Origin: a virus
IMG/VR virus record: IMGVR_UViG_3300012985_000014
Coordinates: 1-46,717 of that record
Length of the DNA stretch: 46,717 nt
Strand: one strand, 5' to 3'
The translations under genes and the position numbers were made by a program. The notes below the pieces were generated by a model. It worked only from the letters and a program-made list of their open reading frames with translations, ran no database searches and was not told where the DNA came from. Shown in pieces: positions 31,725 through 38,674 of this stretch (position 1 is the stretch's first letter; each line of letters starts with the position of its first letter).

Positions 31725-32638
31725 TTCACACCTCGCATCCCCGCCTCGAAGCGCGTCTCGTCCAGCCGCACGTCCGCCCTTCGACCCGACTCGACGAGGC
31801 GGCTCAGCTTCTCGCCCTGGCTCTCCGTCGGCGGCAGGTAGATGGACCGCACGCCGCGCACGTTGATGGCGCGGGCAGGAGGGAGCTCGCGGGCCAGATT
31901 GGTCAGAAGGTTGCCGCGTGGGCCGCAGCCCATCTCATGGTGAAGCGACTGGGCGATGCCAGCCACAAACACGCCGTCGACCATCTCCCGCGGCGCCCGC
32001 CACTCGCGCTTCGCCTTCTCGGCCGGCGCGGGGCCAAGCGCGGGCTTCGGCTCGGCGGGCTTGGCACGGGCGGCGTCAGCGGGGAACAGGACGACGGCGT
32101 TCATTGCCGTCCCGTCCCAGTACAACTCGTAATTTCCGGTTCCGTATCCGCCCAGGGGCCTGGTCATGACTCCTTTTTCGGTGAGTCGAATGACCTCGCA
32201 CACGCCGCGGGTTCGTTCACCCAGGAACCAGGCGACCACATCTCCGACGTTCGCCGACTCGATGCCAGCGCCCGGAATCGGCCCCCTCGGAACGAGCGCC
32301 TCCCACGCCGCGCGGTCATCGTCGGCAGGGCGGACGGGCTTCGCAGGCGCGGACGGGGCGAACACCCCCATCGACGGCGCGCAGGCTTCGCAGGCACGGT
32401 CGTGCTTCCGCATGAACGTCACCATCGTCGCCCCACAGCGGTCGCACGGGTATATCGATGCCCCCTTGATCCAGCCCTCCGCCAACACACGCTCCCGCTT
32501 CTCGGCGGTGGCGTCGACGAACCAGCCAGCCAGTTCGTATTGCTCCTGCGACATCCCCGTCAATACAGGGCTGAATGCGATGCGAACTCCATCGCGATTG
32601 ATCAACGCCTGTCCGTACTCCCACTTCGTCGTGCTCAT
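31721..32638 (-). CDS. Hypothetical protein with central zinc finger
   Basis: ATG 32638 (ATGA overlap) gives 305 residues. The first 60 have alternating strands (T-K-W-E-Y-G-Q-A-L-I), then C-D-R-C and C-E-A-C near residues 65-85 form a CxxC...CxxC finger. A Pro-rich linker leads to W-E-A-L-V-P-R-G-P-I and V-G-D-V-V-A-W-F. No catalytic site is recognised. Length sets it apart from its small neighbours. Confidence 0.6.
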   Translation of the reverse strand: MSTTKWEYGQALINRDGVRIAFSPVLTGMSQEQYELAGWFVDATAEKRERVLAEGWIKGASIYPCDRCGATMVTFMRKHDRACEACAPSMGVFAPSAPAKPVRPADDDRAAWEALVPRGPIPGAGIESANVGDVVAWFLGERTRGVCEVIRLTEKGVMTRPLGGYGTGNYELYWDGTAMNAVVLFPADAARAKPAEPKPALGPAPAEKAKREWRAPREMVDGVFVAGIAQSLHHEMGCGPRGNLLTNLARELPPARAINVRGVRSIYLPPTESQGEKLSRLVESGRRADVRLDETRFEAGMRGVK

Positions 32639-32955
32639 GCTCGCTCCTCTCCGCTCACTGTCCGTTGTTTCGATGCTTGGCCCGGCCTCACCCACGCCGG
32701 TATCAGCCGGGGCGGCGGGCATTCCGTTGCCGTCGGGCGACGCGCGCCCTTGTTCGTCGGCGCGACCGTCAGCGTCGGCGTCACATACCCGGGCGCTGCT
32801 TGCTCGCGCGCCACGCACAGGTCGCAGCGGCCCGAGAACCCGAGCGGCTCGTCCAGGCGAGTGGCCTTGACGGTCCGCGCGTCATCGGGGCACAGCCACA
32901 TCGGCTGGGAATTCCCATTGGCGTGCGTGACCGCGTAGATGCGGACGTGGTTCAC
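32635..32955 (-). CDS. Small zinc protein downstream of the helicase-loader gene
   Basis: GTG 32955 overlaps the upstream stop (GTGA) and gives 106 residues. C-P-D-D near residue 22 and C-D-L-C near residue 46 form a possible zinc site. The rest is Pro/Thr-rich. Function unknown. Confidence 0.55.
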   Translation of the reverse strand: MNHVRIYAVTHANGNSQPMWLCPDDARTVKATRLDEPLGFSGRCDLCVAREQAAPGYVTPTLTVAPTNKGARRPTATECPPPRLIPAWVRPGQASKQRTVSGEERA

Positions 32956-33542
32956 AACGGCGCCGCCTTGTCCTCGGCCAGCCGACTCACCACGTCCGCG
33001 ACCGGCGTAGCGGGCGCGGCAATCTGCTTCGCGGGCGCCTTCCCGCCGATGGCGACGCGCTCCACGCCAGGGAACTCCCCGCGCAGCGGCTCGCCCATCG
33101 AGCCCTGTTCGCCCTTCGCCCGAAACGCCGCGTAGGTCGTCTCGAATTTCTTCCGCTCGAACGCCTCCAGCGCGTCGTCGTTGTGCCCGCAGAACACCAG
33201 CCAGCCGCCCATCGAGCGAATCACGGCGTTGACCAGCGGCCCGAAGTCCACGCCAGTTGTGTAGCTGTGGACGCGACGCGCCCAGCGCGCGGCGGTCCAG
33301 GCTTCCGCGATTTCGGCGGCGAGGACGAGCGGGCCGGCTTGCCCCGCGAAGGCCAGCAGCTCGGCGACGGACGGCATGAACTTGCACTCTCGGATCGCCC
33401 GCTTCGCGAGCGTCGCGATTGCCTCGGGCGGGAACTCCTCCAGGCCGATGGCGTACGCCTCCAGGGCGGTTTCCGTGAGGGGCTGGCGGAAGTACTCCGA
33501 TAGCATCGTGACGGCGGTAGCGACGGCTTGCTTGTTGGTCAT
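32952..33542 (-). CDS. Putative helicase loader (P-like)
   Basis: The 196-residue product from ATG 33542 starts with a helical domain (M-L-S-E-Y-F-R-Q-P-L-T-E-T-A-L-E-A-Y). It continues with F-P-P-E-A-I...A-I-R-E-C-K-F-M-P-S-V-A-E-L-L, the pattern of phage loader proteins (replication protein P, G39P-type N-termini). It follows the O-like gene with a 4-base overlap, the lambda O-P order. It would hand the host helicase to the origin. No ATPase motif is seen, as in lambda P. Confidence 0.65.
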   Translation of the reverse strand: MTNKQAVATAVTMLSEYFRQPLTETALEAYAIGLEEFPPEAIATLAKRAIRECKFMPSVAELLAFAGQAGPLVLAAEIAEAWTAARWARRVHSYTTGVDFGPLVNAVIRSMGGWLVFCGHNDDALEAFERKKFETTYAAFRAKGEQGSMGEPLRGEFPGVERVAIGGKAPAKQIAAPATPVADVVSRLAEDKAAPL

Positions 33543-34393
33543 GGCGGGCTCTCTCCGTGTCGGGCTAGGAATCTGGCGGCGGCATCTCGGGTTGCAGTCG
33601 ACGGCTGGCCTCGGGATGGGGGGCCGGTGGCCACTCGCGCCGGTTTCGACTCGGGGTCCTCCCAGCGCCGCTCGCGCAGGAATTTCTCGAAATTCGGGCA
33701 AAAACTGCCCTCGCTGTACGGGTGGTTTCGAAGCATCCCAGCGTCGAACCGGCGCATGATGGTCTCGCGCAGCGCGGCCTCGCCGCCGATGAACGCAGCG
33801 GCCTGGTAGTGCCATTCCTGAGCCGCCGCGTTCTTGCCGTTCTGGTTTGGATAGGCCGAGTAACAGTCCAGGAACGCCACCGTGGCCGCCCCTACGACGT
33901 GCGTCCGTGGCCGCTCTGGTACCACTGCCACAGGGATCGCGGGCGCGGGAAGTCTCTCTCTCCCTGGATCTGGATCCGGAATCAGATCCGGATCCGGATC
34001 TGCAGGGCTCGACAAAGCCTTTTCGCGGCTAGGCACAGCCAAGGTTTGCCTGGGGCTAGCCTCAGGCTGACCTTGGGCTGGAATTTCCGAGGCCGCCTCG
34101 CGCGGGTGCGGATTCTGGTGGCGCAGGAAGCTCCGAATCTGGATGAACCTGCGACCGTCAACCTCGTACCGAACGATGTGCTTGCGCTCTGCCAACTCGG
34201 CCAGGAGCGCGTTCATGTCGACGTCGTCGCCCGGCAGGATCGCGTGCTTCAGTGTGAACGGCGCGTCCCTGAGGCGGCCTTCTCGGTCGGCGTGGCACGG
34301 CAAGTAGGCCCAGACGAGCCGGGCGTACACCGACATGGTCGCCACGTCCTCGTCGACGGGGGCGCCGGGGTGGATAGAGCGGGTTCGTGCCAC
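33539..34393 (-). CDS. Putative replication initiator (O-like)
   Basis: The 284-residue protein begins at GTG 34393, A-R-T-R-S-I-H-P. It has a winged-helix-like domain (L-V-W-A-Y-L-P-C-H-A-D-R-E-G-R-L-R-D, then I-V-R-Y...F-I-Q-I-R-S-F-L-R-H-Q) common to phage replisome organisers. A disordered Asp-Pro linker near residues 130-150 separates it from a C-terminal helical domain with C-P-N-F-E-K-F-L-R-E. The linker DNA is the GATC cluster at 33966-34001. It likely binds the phage origin and recruits the loader encoded next. Confidence 0.7.
   Translation of the reverse strand: MARTRSIHPGAPVDEDVATMSVYARLVWAYLPCHADREGRLRDAPFTLKHAILPGDDVDMNALLAELAERKHIVRYEVDGRRFIQIRSFLRHQNPHPREAASEIPAQGQPEASPRQTLAVPSREKALSSPADPDPDLIPDPDPGRERLPAPAIPVAVVPERPRTHVVGAATVAFLDCYSAYPNQNGKNAAAQEWHYQAAAFIGGEAALRETIMRRFDAGMLRNHPYSEGSFCPNFEKFLRERRWEDPESKPARVATGPPSRGQPSTATRDAAARFLARHGESPP
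33966..34001. other. GATC-rich hexamer array, candidate origin
   Basis: Six consecutive hexamers (GGATCT, GGATCC, GGAATC, AGATCC, GGATCC, GGATCT) contain five GATC sites in 36 bases. The array lies within the O-like gene, as lambda iterons lie within O. A Dam-family methyltransferase gene lies less than 1 kb away. The array also encodes an Asp-Pro linker, so codon repetition alone could explain it. Confidence 0.4.
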
Positions 34394-34888
34394 CTAGCCG
34401 CCCTTCCATCGCCACGTCTCGAACCCCGGCCCGTAGCCGTAGCAGCACAGCATCAGGTCCTTCGGGAACCCGATGTCGTGACCAACGAACTGAATGCGCG
34501 GATTGAGCCCGATGACCAGCGCGTGCGGGTAGATCCACTCCAGGGCGTAGTTGGCCGTCGTCAGCGGGATCAGCATGAAGATCTTGCGCTCGCCAGCCAG
34601 GGTGGTCTCCGCGCACTTCTTCGCCCACGGGCCGATCTTGGCGTAGGGCGGGTTGAGCCACAGGTTGCCGGCGAGACGCGCCCAATTAGCGGACAGGGAG
34701 TCGGAGGTGAGACAGGAGCCCGGACCGAAGTGATCCCATCCGCTGGTCGACACGACGCAGTTTTCTCTCGTCGCTGCAAGGTCGAACTCCATCTTCCCGA
34801 ACCAGCGTTCGGCGGCGTCGAGGAACTCTCGCGGCGTCCCGACGGTCTGTTCCGACCGGCCGGGCTTCTGAATCGGCATGACGCTCAC
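34394..34888 (-). CDS. dam: Phage Dam-type DNA N6-adenine methyltransferase
   Basis: The 164-residue product from GTG 34888 (GTGA overlap) has T-P-R-E-F-L-D-A-A and F-D-L-A-A-T at the start. N-L-W-L-N-P-P-Y near residue 95 is the NPPY catalytic tetrapeptide of amino-methyltransferases, with W-A-K-K after it. This matches the compact phage DNA N-6-adenine-methyltransferase family. It may protect phage DNA or mark the origin. ATG at 34879 is an alternative start. Confidence 0.85.
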   Translation of the reverse strand: MSVMPIQKPGRSEQTVGTPREFLDAAERWFGKMEFDLAATRENCVVSTSGWDHFGPGSCLTSDSLSANWARLAGNLWLNPPYAKIGPWAKKCAETTLAGERKIFMLIPLTTANYALEWIYPHALVIGLNPRIQFVGHDIGFPKDLMLCCYGYGPGFETWRWKGG

Positions 34889-35049
34889 CGCGAAACCTCC
34901 CCCGCCCCATCGCATCCCGCCGAATCGTCCCGGTCCTCGAGCACGCCCGCCATGAGGGCGCACACGGCCACGATGAGCACGATCAGCCAAGCGGCGCGGC
35001 GTTCCTCGCGTCGGGTGGCGCGGACGTGGAGAAGCTCCGGGGGCGTCAT
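34885..35049 (-). CDS. 54-residue membrane protein
   Basis: From ATG 35049 (ATGA overlap) the product has a basic N-terminus with R-R-E-E-R-R and one strong membrane helix (A-A-W-L-I-V-L-I-V-A-V-C-A-L-M-A-G-V-L). An acidic tail follows. It sits between a lipoprotein-like gene and the methyltransferase gene. Possible roles include envelope modification or superinfection exclusion. Confidence 0.6.
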   Translation of the reverse strand: MTPPELLHVRATRREERRAAWLIVLIVAVCALMAGVLEDRDDSAGCDGAGEVSR

Positions 35050-35306
35050 TCGAACACCACGTAGGTGTCGCAGGTTCCATGTCGCCCGCAGGCGACGGTT
35101 CCGCCAACCTTCCATCCCCACGGCGCGGTCGATTCGAACGCAGTGCAAGAGTCGTAGTACCAGGGGCAGTGAACAGAAACCCCGACGCATCTGATGTCGG
35201 TGAATCCCCGCGCCCGCAGGGACTCTGCGCAGCGCCCCCGGTCAGCTACGAATGTGCATCCGGACCCGACCGACAGAGCGACTATCACCGCGCCGACGAA
35301 CCTCAC
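35046..35306 (-). CDS. Cys-rich lipoprotein-like protein
   Basis: GTG 35306 starts an 86-residue product with a signal-type N-terminus: R-F-V-G-A-V-I-V-A-L-S-V and G-S-G-C at 14-17. The lipobox has V, G, S before G-C and so is weak. Six further Cys in the mature part suggest disulfides in the periplasm. It overlaps both the DnaA-like gene upstream and the membrane protein gene downstream. It is the second Cys-rich lipoprotein candidate of this genome. Confidence 0.6.
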   Translation of the reverse strand: MRFVGAVIVALSVGSGCTFVADRGRCAESLRARGFTDIRCVGVSVHCPWYYDSCTAFESTAPWGWKVGGTVACGRHGTCDTYVVFE

Positions 35307-35749
35307 GCGGCCTCCTTGGCTTCCCGCGCCGCCTCAACAACCCGCCCAACCCGCAACCGCAGCAGCTCGTCAGCCGCCACCCGCCGCTCGAATCGCCGCT
35401 GGCCGCACACCAGCGTGGACGAGTCCTTGCCGAAGTACCGCGCGAGCACCGGGAACGACACGCCCGTGACCGCCCGCGCGACGTAGACGGCCTCCTGCCG
35501 CACAGTCGCGACCCAGGTGTACGGCTTGCCCGCGCGCAACTCGGACAGCGTGTGCCCGTGCCACTTGGCGACGCCCTCCAGCATCGCGAGCGCCTTCGGG
35601 TCCATGTCGCCGGCTTCCGCTGCGATGGCCCGCCGCTTCGTCGCGTCGAGCGCGTACTCCAGCGCCTTGGACATCGCCTGTTCGCTGCCCACGCGGGTGC
35701 GGAGCGTGTCGAAGATGGCCAGGCAACGGCGGGAGAGGGCGGGGGTCAT
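35303..35749 (-). CDS. DnaA domain IV-like DNA-binding protein
   Basis: The 148 residues include a C-terminal stretch V-R-Q-E-A-V-Y-V-A-R-A-V-T-G-V-S-F-P-V-L-A-R-Y-F-G-K-D-S-S-T-L-V (about 83-114). It matches the order of DnaA domain IV: basic helix, S...I-A-x-x-F-G, then the R-D-H-S-T-V signature, here K-D-S-S-T-L. Arg-rich helices follow. There is no AAA+ domain. Such stand-alone domains probably bind DnaA boxes at a phage or host origin. Confidence 0.7.
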   Translation of the reverse strand: MTPALSRRCLAIFDTLRTRVGSEQAMSKALEYALDATKRRAIAAEAGDMDPKALAMLEGVAKWHGHTLSELRAGKPYTWVATVRQEAVYVARAVTGVSFPVLARYFGKDSSTLVCGQRRFERRVAADELLRLRVGRVVEAAREAKEAA

Positions 35750-35961
35750 GGGATTCTCCCAGCCGCGCGAAGGGTGTCGTCAAGCGCGATCCCAAGGCGA
35801 ATGACATTGGCCGTGTCGTCGGCCGCCACGCAGTCAGAGAACGCCTTCGCTGCCTCGGCTACGGACCGCAGGGCGCGAAGTTCGTTGACTACCGCCGCCC
35901 CCGTCTTCGGTGACACGATGGCGATGAACCGAAGATCGTCTTCGCCGACCGGCGCGCTCAC
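35746..35961 (-). CDS. Hypothetical 71-residue protein
   Basis: GTG 35961 overlaps the upstream stop (GTGA). After a short strand region (L-R-F-I-A-I-V-S) comes an Ala-rich helix pair. One Cys only. Acidic overall, no recognisable domain. Confidence 0.5.
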   Translation of the reverse strand: MSAPVGEDDLRFIAIVSPKTGAAVVNELRALRSVAEAAKAFSDCVAADDTANVIRLGIALDDTLRAAGRIP

Positions 35962-36122
35962 GACGCCCTCCGTGCCCGCGCCTTCAACGCGCACTCGGCG
36001 AGCAAGTACGCCGCTGGGCACAGCCAGAACAGCGGCAGGCGACGCGCCTTGACCTTCGCGCACCGAGAACACTCGCGCTCGTGCTCCGCGAGCAAGACAG
36101 CGGCGGGCGATGGCCGGGTCAT
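35958..36122 (-). CDS. 54-residue protein with CxxC
   Basis: ATG 36122 overlaps the HNH gene's stop. L-L-A-E-H-E-R-E-C-S-R-C near residues 8-19 and a later Cys (L-C-P-A-A-Y-L-L) form a possible zinc site. This pattern occurs in many small phage proteins. Function unknown. Confidence 0.55.
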   Translation of the reverse strand: MTRPSPAAVLLAEHERECSRCAKVKARRLPLFWLCPAAYLLAECALKARARRAS

Positions 36123-36874
36123 CGGGCTGCCCCCGCGAGAGGGACGTGACGCCATCGCTTGCCGGAAGCCGCATAGCTGACCGCGCGGTCGGAGACGCCG
36201 AACCGGGCGGCCAGTGAACGGAAGGTCTCCGTCTGCGCGAGCGACCGAATCTCGCGCACGTCGGCCTCGGTCAGCTTGGCCGTCGCGATGCCCTCGCCGC
36301 GCGCCTGCCGTCCGCGCTCCTGCTTGTCGGCGTTGTTGTCGGCGATCGAACCAGGGATCAGGTGCAGGCCGTTTACACACGCCCGGTTGTCGCAGGTGTG
36401 ACGCGAGACTTCGTCCGAGGTCAGCGCGCGGCCGAGTCGCAGTTCCAGCGAGAACCGAATCGCCTGGACGTTTTTCCCGTCGACAAACAGCAGCCCATAG
36501 CCGTCGCGGTCCATGGCGCCCGTCCACGGCCAACACTCGTCAGGACCGCCCTTGGCGACCTGTTCCCAGAAGCGATCGGCGGCCGGGACGAGACGACTGC
36601 GATTGACCCGGCTCAGCGGCCCCGGCGCGTCGGCCCACAGTAGGCCGGTGCAGATCTGCGAGATCAGGGACGTCGATACGACGAACTCGGCGGCCAGATC
36701 GCTGGCCCTTTCATTGGCGGCGCGCCGGGTCCTGATTTCGGCGACGCTCGCGACGTCGAGCTTTGAACGGTGACGCTCTGCCTGACCCGGTAACCCCGCC
36801 GTTGGCAATGGATTTTCAGTCCATTGCTCTACCGACTGAGCTACCTGGGCCTTTGTGGGCGCAGGCTTTAACAT
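36119..36874 (-). CDS. HTH-HNH-HTH homing-type endonuclease
   Basis: ATG 36874 gives 251 residues. Residues about 37-80 are a helix-turn-helix (A-S-V-A-E-I-R-T-R-R...L-A-A-E-F-V-V-S). An HNH core follows with C-W-P-W-T-G, H-T-C-D-N-R-A-C-V-N, L-H-L-I-P-G and D-N-N-A-D (about 110-185), then a second helix-turn-helix (A-D-V-R-E-I-R-S...L-A-A-R-F-G-V-S) at the end. Residues about 9-24 are encoded by the tRNA-Phe fragment. Start is uncertain because of this. TTG at about 36808 is an alternative. Confidence 0.75.
   Translation of the reverse strand: MLKPAPTKAQVAQSVEQWTENPLPTAGLPGQAERHRSKLDVASVAEIRTRRAANERASDLAAEFVVSTSLISQICTGLLWADAPGPLSRVNRSRLVPAADRFWEQVAKGGPDECWPWTGAMDRDGYGLLFVDGKNVQAIRFSLELRLGRALTSDEVSRHTCDNRACVNGLHLIPGSIADNNADKQERGRQARGEGIATAKLTEADVREIRSLAQTETFRSLAARFGVSDRAVSYAASGKRWRHVPLAGAAR
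36805..36850 (-). tRNA. 5' part of tRNA-Phe (GAA), candidate attP core
   Basis: Read on the minus strand, the acceptor 5' strand GCCCAGG, TA, a D-arm (GCTC...GAGC) and a full anticodon arm with loop CTGAAAA are all present. The anticodon is GAA at 36815-36817. After the anticodon stem the match stops: no T-arm and no CCTGGGC 3' acceptor strand can be found. It is therefore a fragment, not a working tRNA. It lies 273 bases from the integrase gene, so the likely meaning is an attP core shared with a host tRNA-Phe gene. Confidence 0.75.
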
Positions 36875-37122
36875 GGCAGCAGTTCCCCTTTCAACCTTTT
36901 GTTTCGCGCGTCGAGATGGCCCCGCTGCGACACCCACCGACTTCGATCTTGTCTAGGGATGTTCCACCAGCAGGGCGGAGCGGAGCCAACTCCATGCGCG
37001 AAATGTTGCTTGGTTGAAACATACCTAGACCAAGCCACCTTGAGCCAAAACGGACAGCAACGCAAGAAAAAAGTGAAGCCACCTCTTGCGTTCGCGGAAA
37101 AGGTGGCCAGTGCGAGCGGGAC
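36875..37122. other. Gap between integrase and HNH genes, with inverted repeats
   Basis: No credible gene lies in these 248 bases. CTTGTCTAGG at 36948-36957 and CCTAGACCAAG at 37024-37034 form a near-perfect inverted repeat. Further inside are ACGCAAG (37060-37066) / CTTGCGT (37085-37091) and GCCACC (37078-37083) / GGTGGC (37102-37107). Position beside the putative attP core suggests integrase arm sites or a promoter for the HNH gene. This is inference. Confidence 0.4.
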
Positions 37123-37999
37123 CTACGTGCCGGCGACCGACCGGTTGATCGCGTCGATGCCTCCGTCGAGCGTCCGCCCGGTGACGTGGCGGTAGTGCTT
37201 CTTGAGCATCTTGGGCGACTTCAGGCCCAGCCACGTTTGCTGGAACAGCTCGGTCGTGCCGCACTCCTCAAGGAACGTCTCGCAGCTGTGGCGCAGGCCG
37301 ATGGGAGAGATGAGCGGAACCCCGGCGCGGTGACAGAGGGCGCGCAGAGGGCGGTTCGGGTGGCCCATGTTGCGCGCCGAGATGAGGTCTCGCGGGTGCG
37401 GCGAGGTCTCCGCCAGGCGCTTCGCAAGTAGAACTCCAAACGCCTCGGGCAGCGGCAAGACAGCCGGGTCGACGTTGCTCTTGGTGTTGCGGCGGGTCCA
37501 CGTTTTCTTGACCAGGTCGACGTCGCACCAGCGGAAGCGGTTCAGGTCGCTGGTATGCATCCCCGTCCAGAAGCCAGCCGCGATCCAGATGCGAAAGTCG
37601 TCGTCATCGCAAGCGAGGTTGGCCGCCTCCCACTGCGTGCGTGTCCAGAAGGCATCCTTGGGCCGGCTGTCCGTCTTGATGACGACCCACGGCGGCACGC
37701 GCGAGATCCATCCTTGCCGCTCCGCCTCTGCCAGCGTCATATGCAGCGTGGAAAGACGCTTACGGATGGTCTCGCGCCCTACCCCGCGTTTCTGTTCGTC
37801 CAAGTAATAGCCACGGATGAGCGGGTATCCGATGGTCGACATTTCGATGTCCCCGAACCAGTCCAGCAAATATCTGGCGTGATTCGCAATGCATCACCCG
37901 AGTCCAGTGCTTACATTCCAGCGCGTTCCCCAGGAGCCAGTTCAGCCCGTATCGAAGTCCTCCGGTCGCTGCCACCCCAGGCAATTCCATCTGTAGCAT
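37123..37999 (-). pseudogene. int: Tyrosine recombinase (integrase), frame interrupted
   Basis: Two frames join into one integrase. ATG 37999, preceded by GGGGAGAG, encodes 36 residues to W-T-R-V-M at 37892. After one extra C at 37891 the other frame continues I-A-N-H-A-R-Y-L-L-D-W-F and runs to 37123, about 291 residues in all. The catalytic domain has L-R-H-S (Arg II) and K-H-Y-R-H (Tyr). The Arg I position reads G-M-H-T-S-D-L, the His before L-R-H is absent and the G-H box reads G-L-K. Either a sequencing error or a real mutation broke it. The intact part could start at TTG 37869. Confidence 0.75.
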
Positions 38000-38248
38000 C
38001 TGTCTCTCCCCTGCGCGATCCCGCGTTGTCCGTGTCGCGTCCGTCCCATAGGGCCGCCCTGTCGTTGCCGACAGAGCAGGCCGCGCAGGACGGTACCCGT
38101 TCGAAACGTTTCTAGAAAGACCCGTGTGTCAGTTTTGTTTCGTATTTCCGTCGGTGAGGTAACGTCGGGGGCTGTGCGTGGGGCGAGATAGCACGCGTCA
38201 AAAATACGACGCACGAAAGCGCGGCCGAGGGCGCCGCGCTTCGATGGG
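38000..38248. promoter_or_regulatory. Non-coding region with overlapping palindromes
   Basis: No gene is seen. GAAACGTTTC (38103-38112) overlaps TTTCTAGAAA (38109-38118), both perfect palindromes, and CTGTCG/CGACAG flank a four-base loop at 38059-38074. The region separates the integrase from the recombination genes upstream and probably holds the integrase promoter and operators. No clear -35/-10 pair could be chosen. Confidence 0.4.
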
Positions 38249-38674
38249 TCAGCTATGAATCCCGCAGGGTAGCAGCAAGCAGCACGGCCCCTTGCGCCCC
38301 GGGTACGCGCAGCGAATGCCAGATGCGACCTCGCGCAGGACGCGGGCGTGAACCTCGGCGCGCGTCTCGAGGCCGCGCTCTTCGGCGCGGTCCTCGCGTT
38401 CCTGGCGGGCGGCCTTCGCGCACGTCTTGCACCGACGGTACCGGCCGTAGTCCGTGAGCGGGTGACCCTTGAGGCAGAAGCCCGACTTCTTCCACGGCAC
38501 GAAGTTCGTCTTCAGCCGGTGGCGCGCCTGGTAGATGCATGCCGCGACCGCGTTGCGCGTCCACTTCCCGCCGAGGCGCGCCGCTGCTTGAGCCGCCGTC
38601 AGCCCTTCGAATTCGATCAACTGCGCGACTTTGCGCTGGCGGGGCGTGAGGCGTGGCAGGTCTTCGAGGGTCAC
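38249..38674 (-). CDS. Sigma-region-4-like HTH and zinc-finger protein
   Basis: GTG 38674 overlaps the exonuclease-annealase stop (GTGA) and gives 141 residues. Residues 9-55 (L-T-P-R-Q-R-K-V-A-Q-L-I...A-A-Q-A-A-A-R-L-G) form a LuxR/sigma-4-type helix-turn-helix. Then C-L-K-G-H-P-L and C-K-T-C make a zinc finger. Several cysteines end the protein. It is probably a transcription regulator or DNA-binding accessory factor of the recombination operon. Confidence 0.6.
   Translation of the reverse strand: MTLEDLPRLTPRQRKVAQLIEFEGLTAAQAAARLGGKWTRNAVAACIYQARHRLKTNFVPWKKSGFCLKGHPLTDYGRYRRCKTCAKAARQEREDRAEERGLETRAEVHARVLREVASGIRCAYPGRKGPCCLLLPCGIHS

Noticed and set aside
36770-36850. A complete, working tRNA-Phe gene
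   Set aside because: The anticodon and D arms are perfect, but no T-arm and no 3' acceptor strand complementary to GCCCAGG follow. Only a fragment is supported.
36899-37195. 98-codon rightward frame in the integrase-HNH gap
   Set aside because: Composition is not protein-like, it has no ribosome site, and it runs into the integrase gene antisense.
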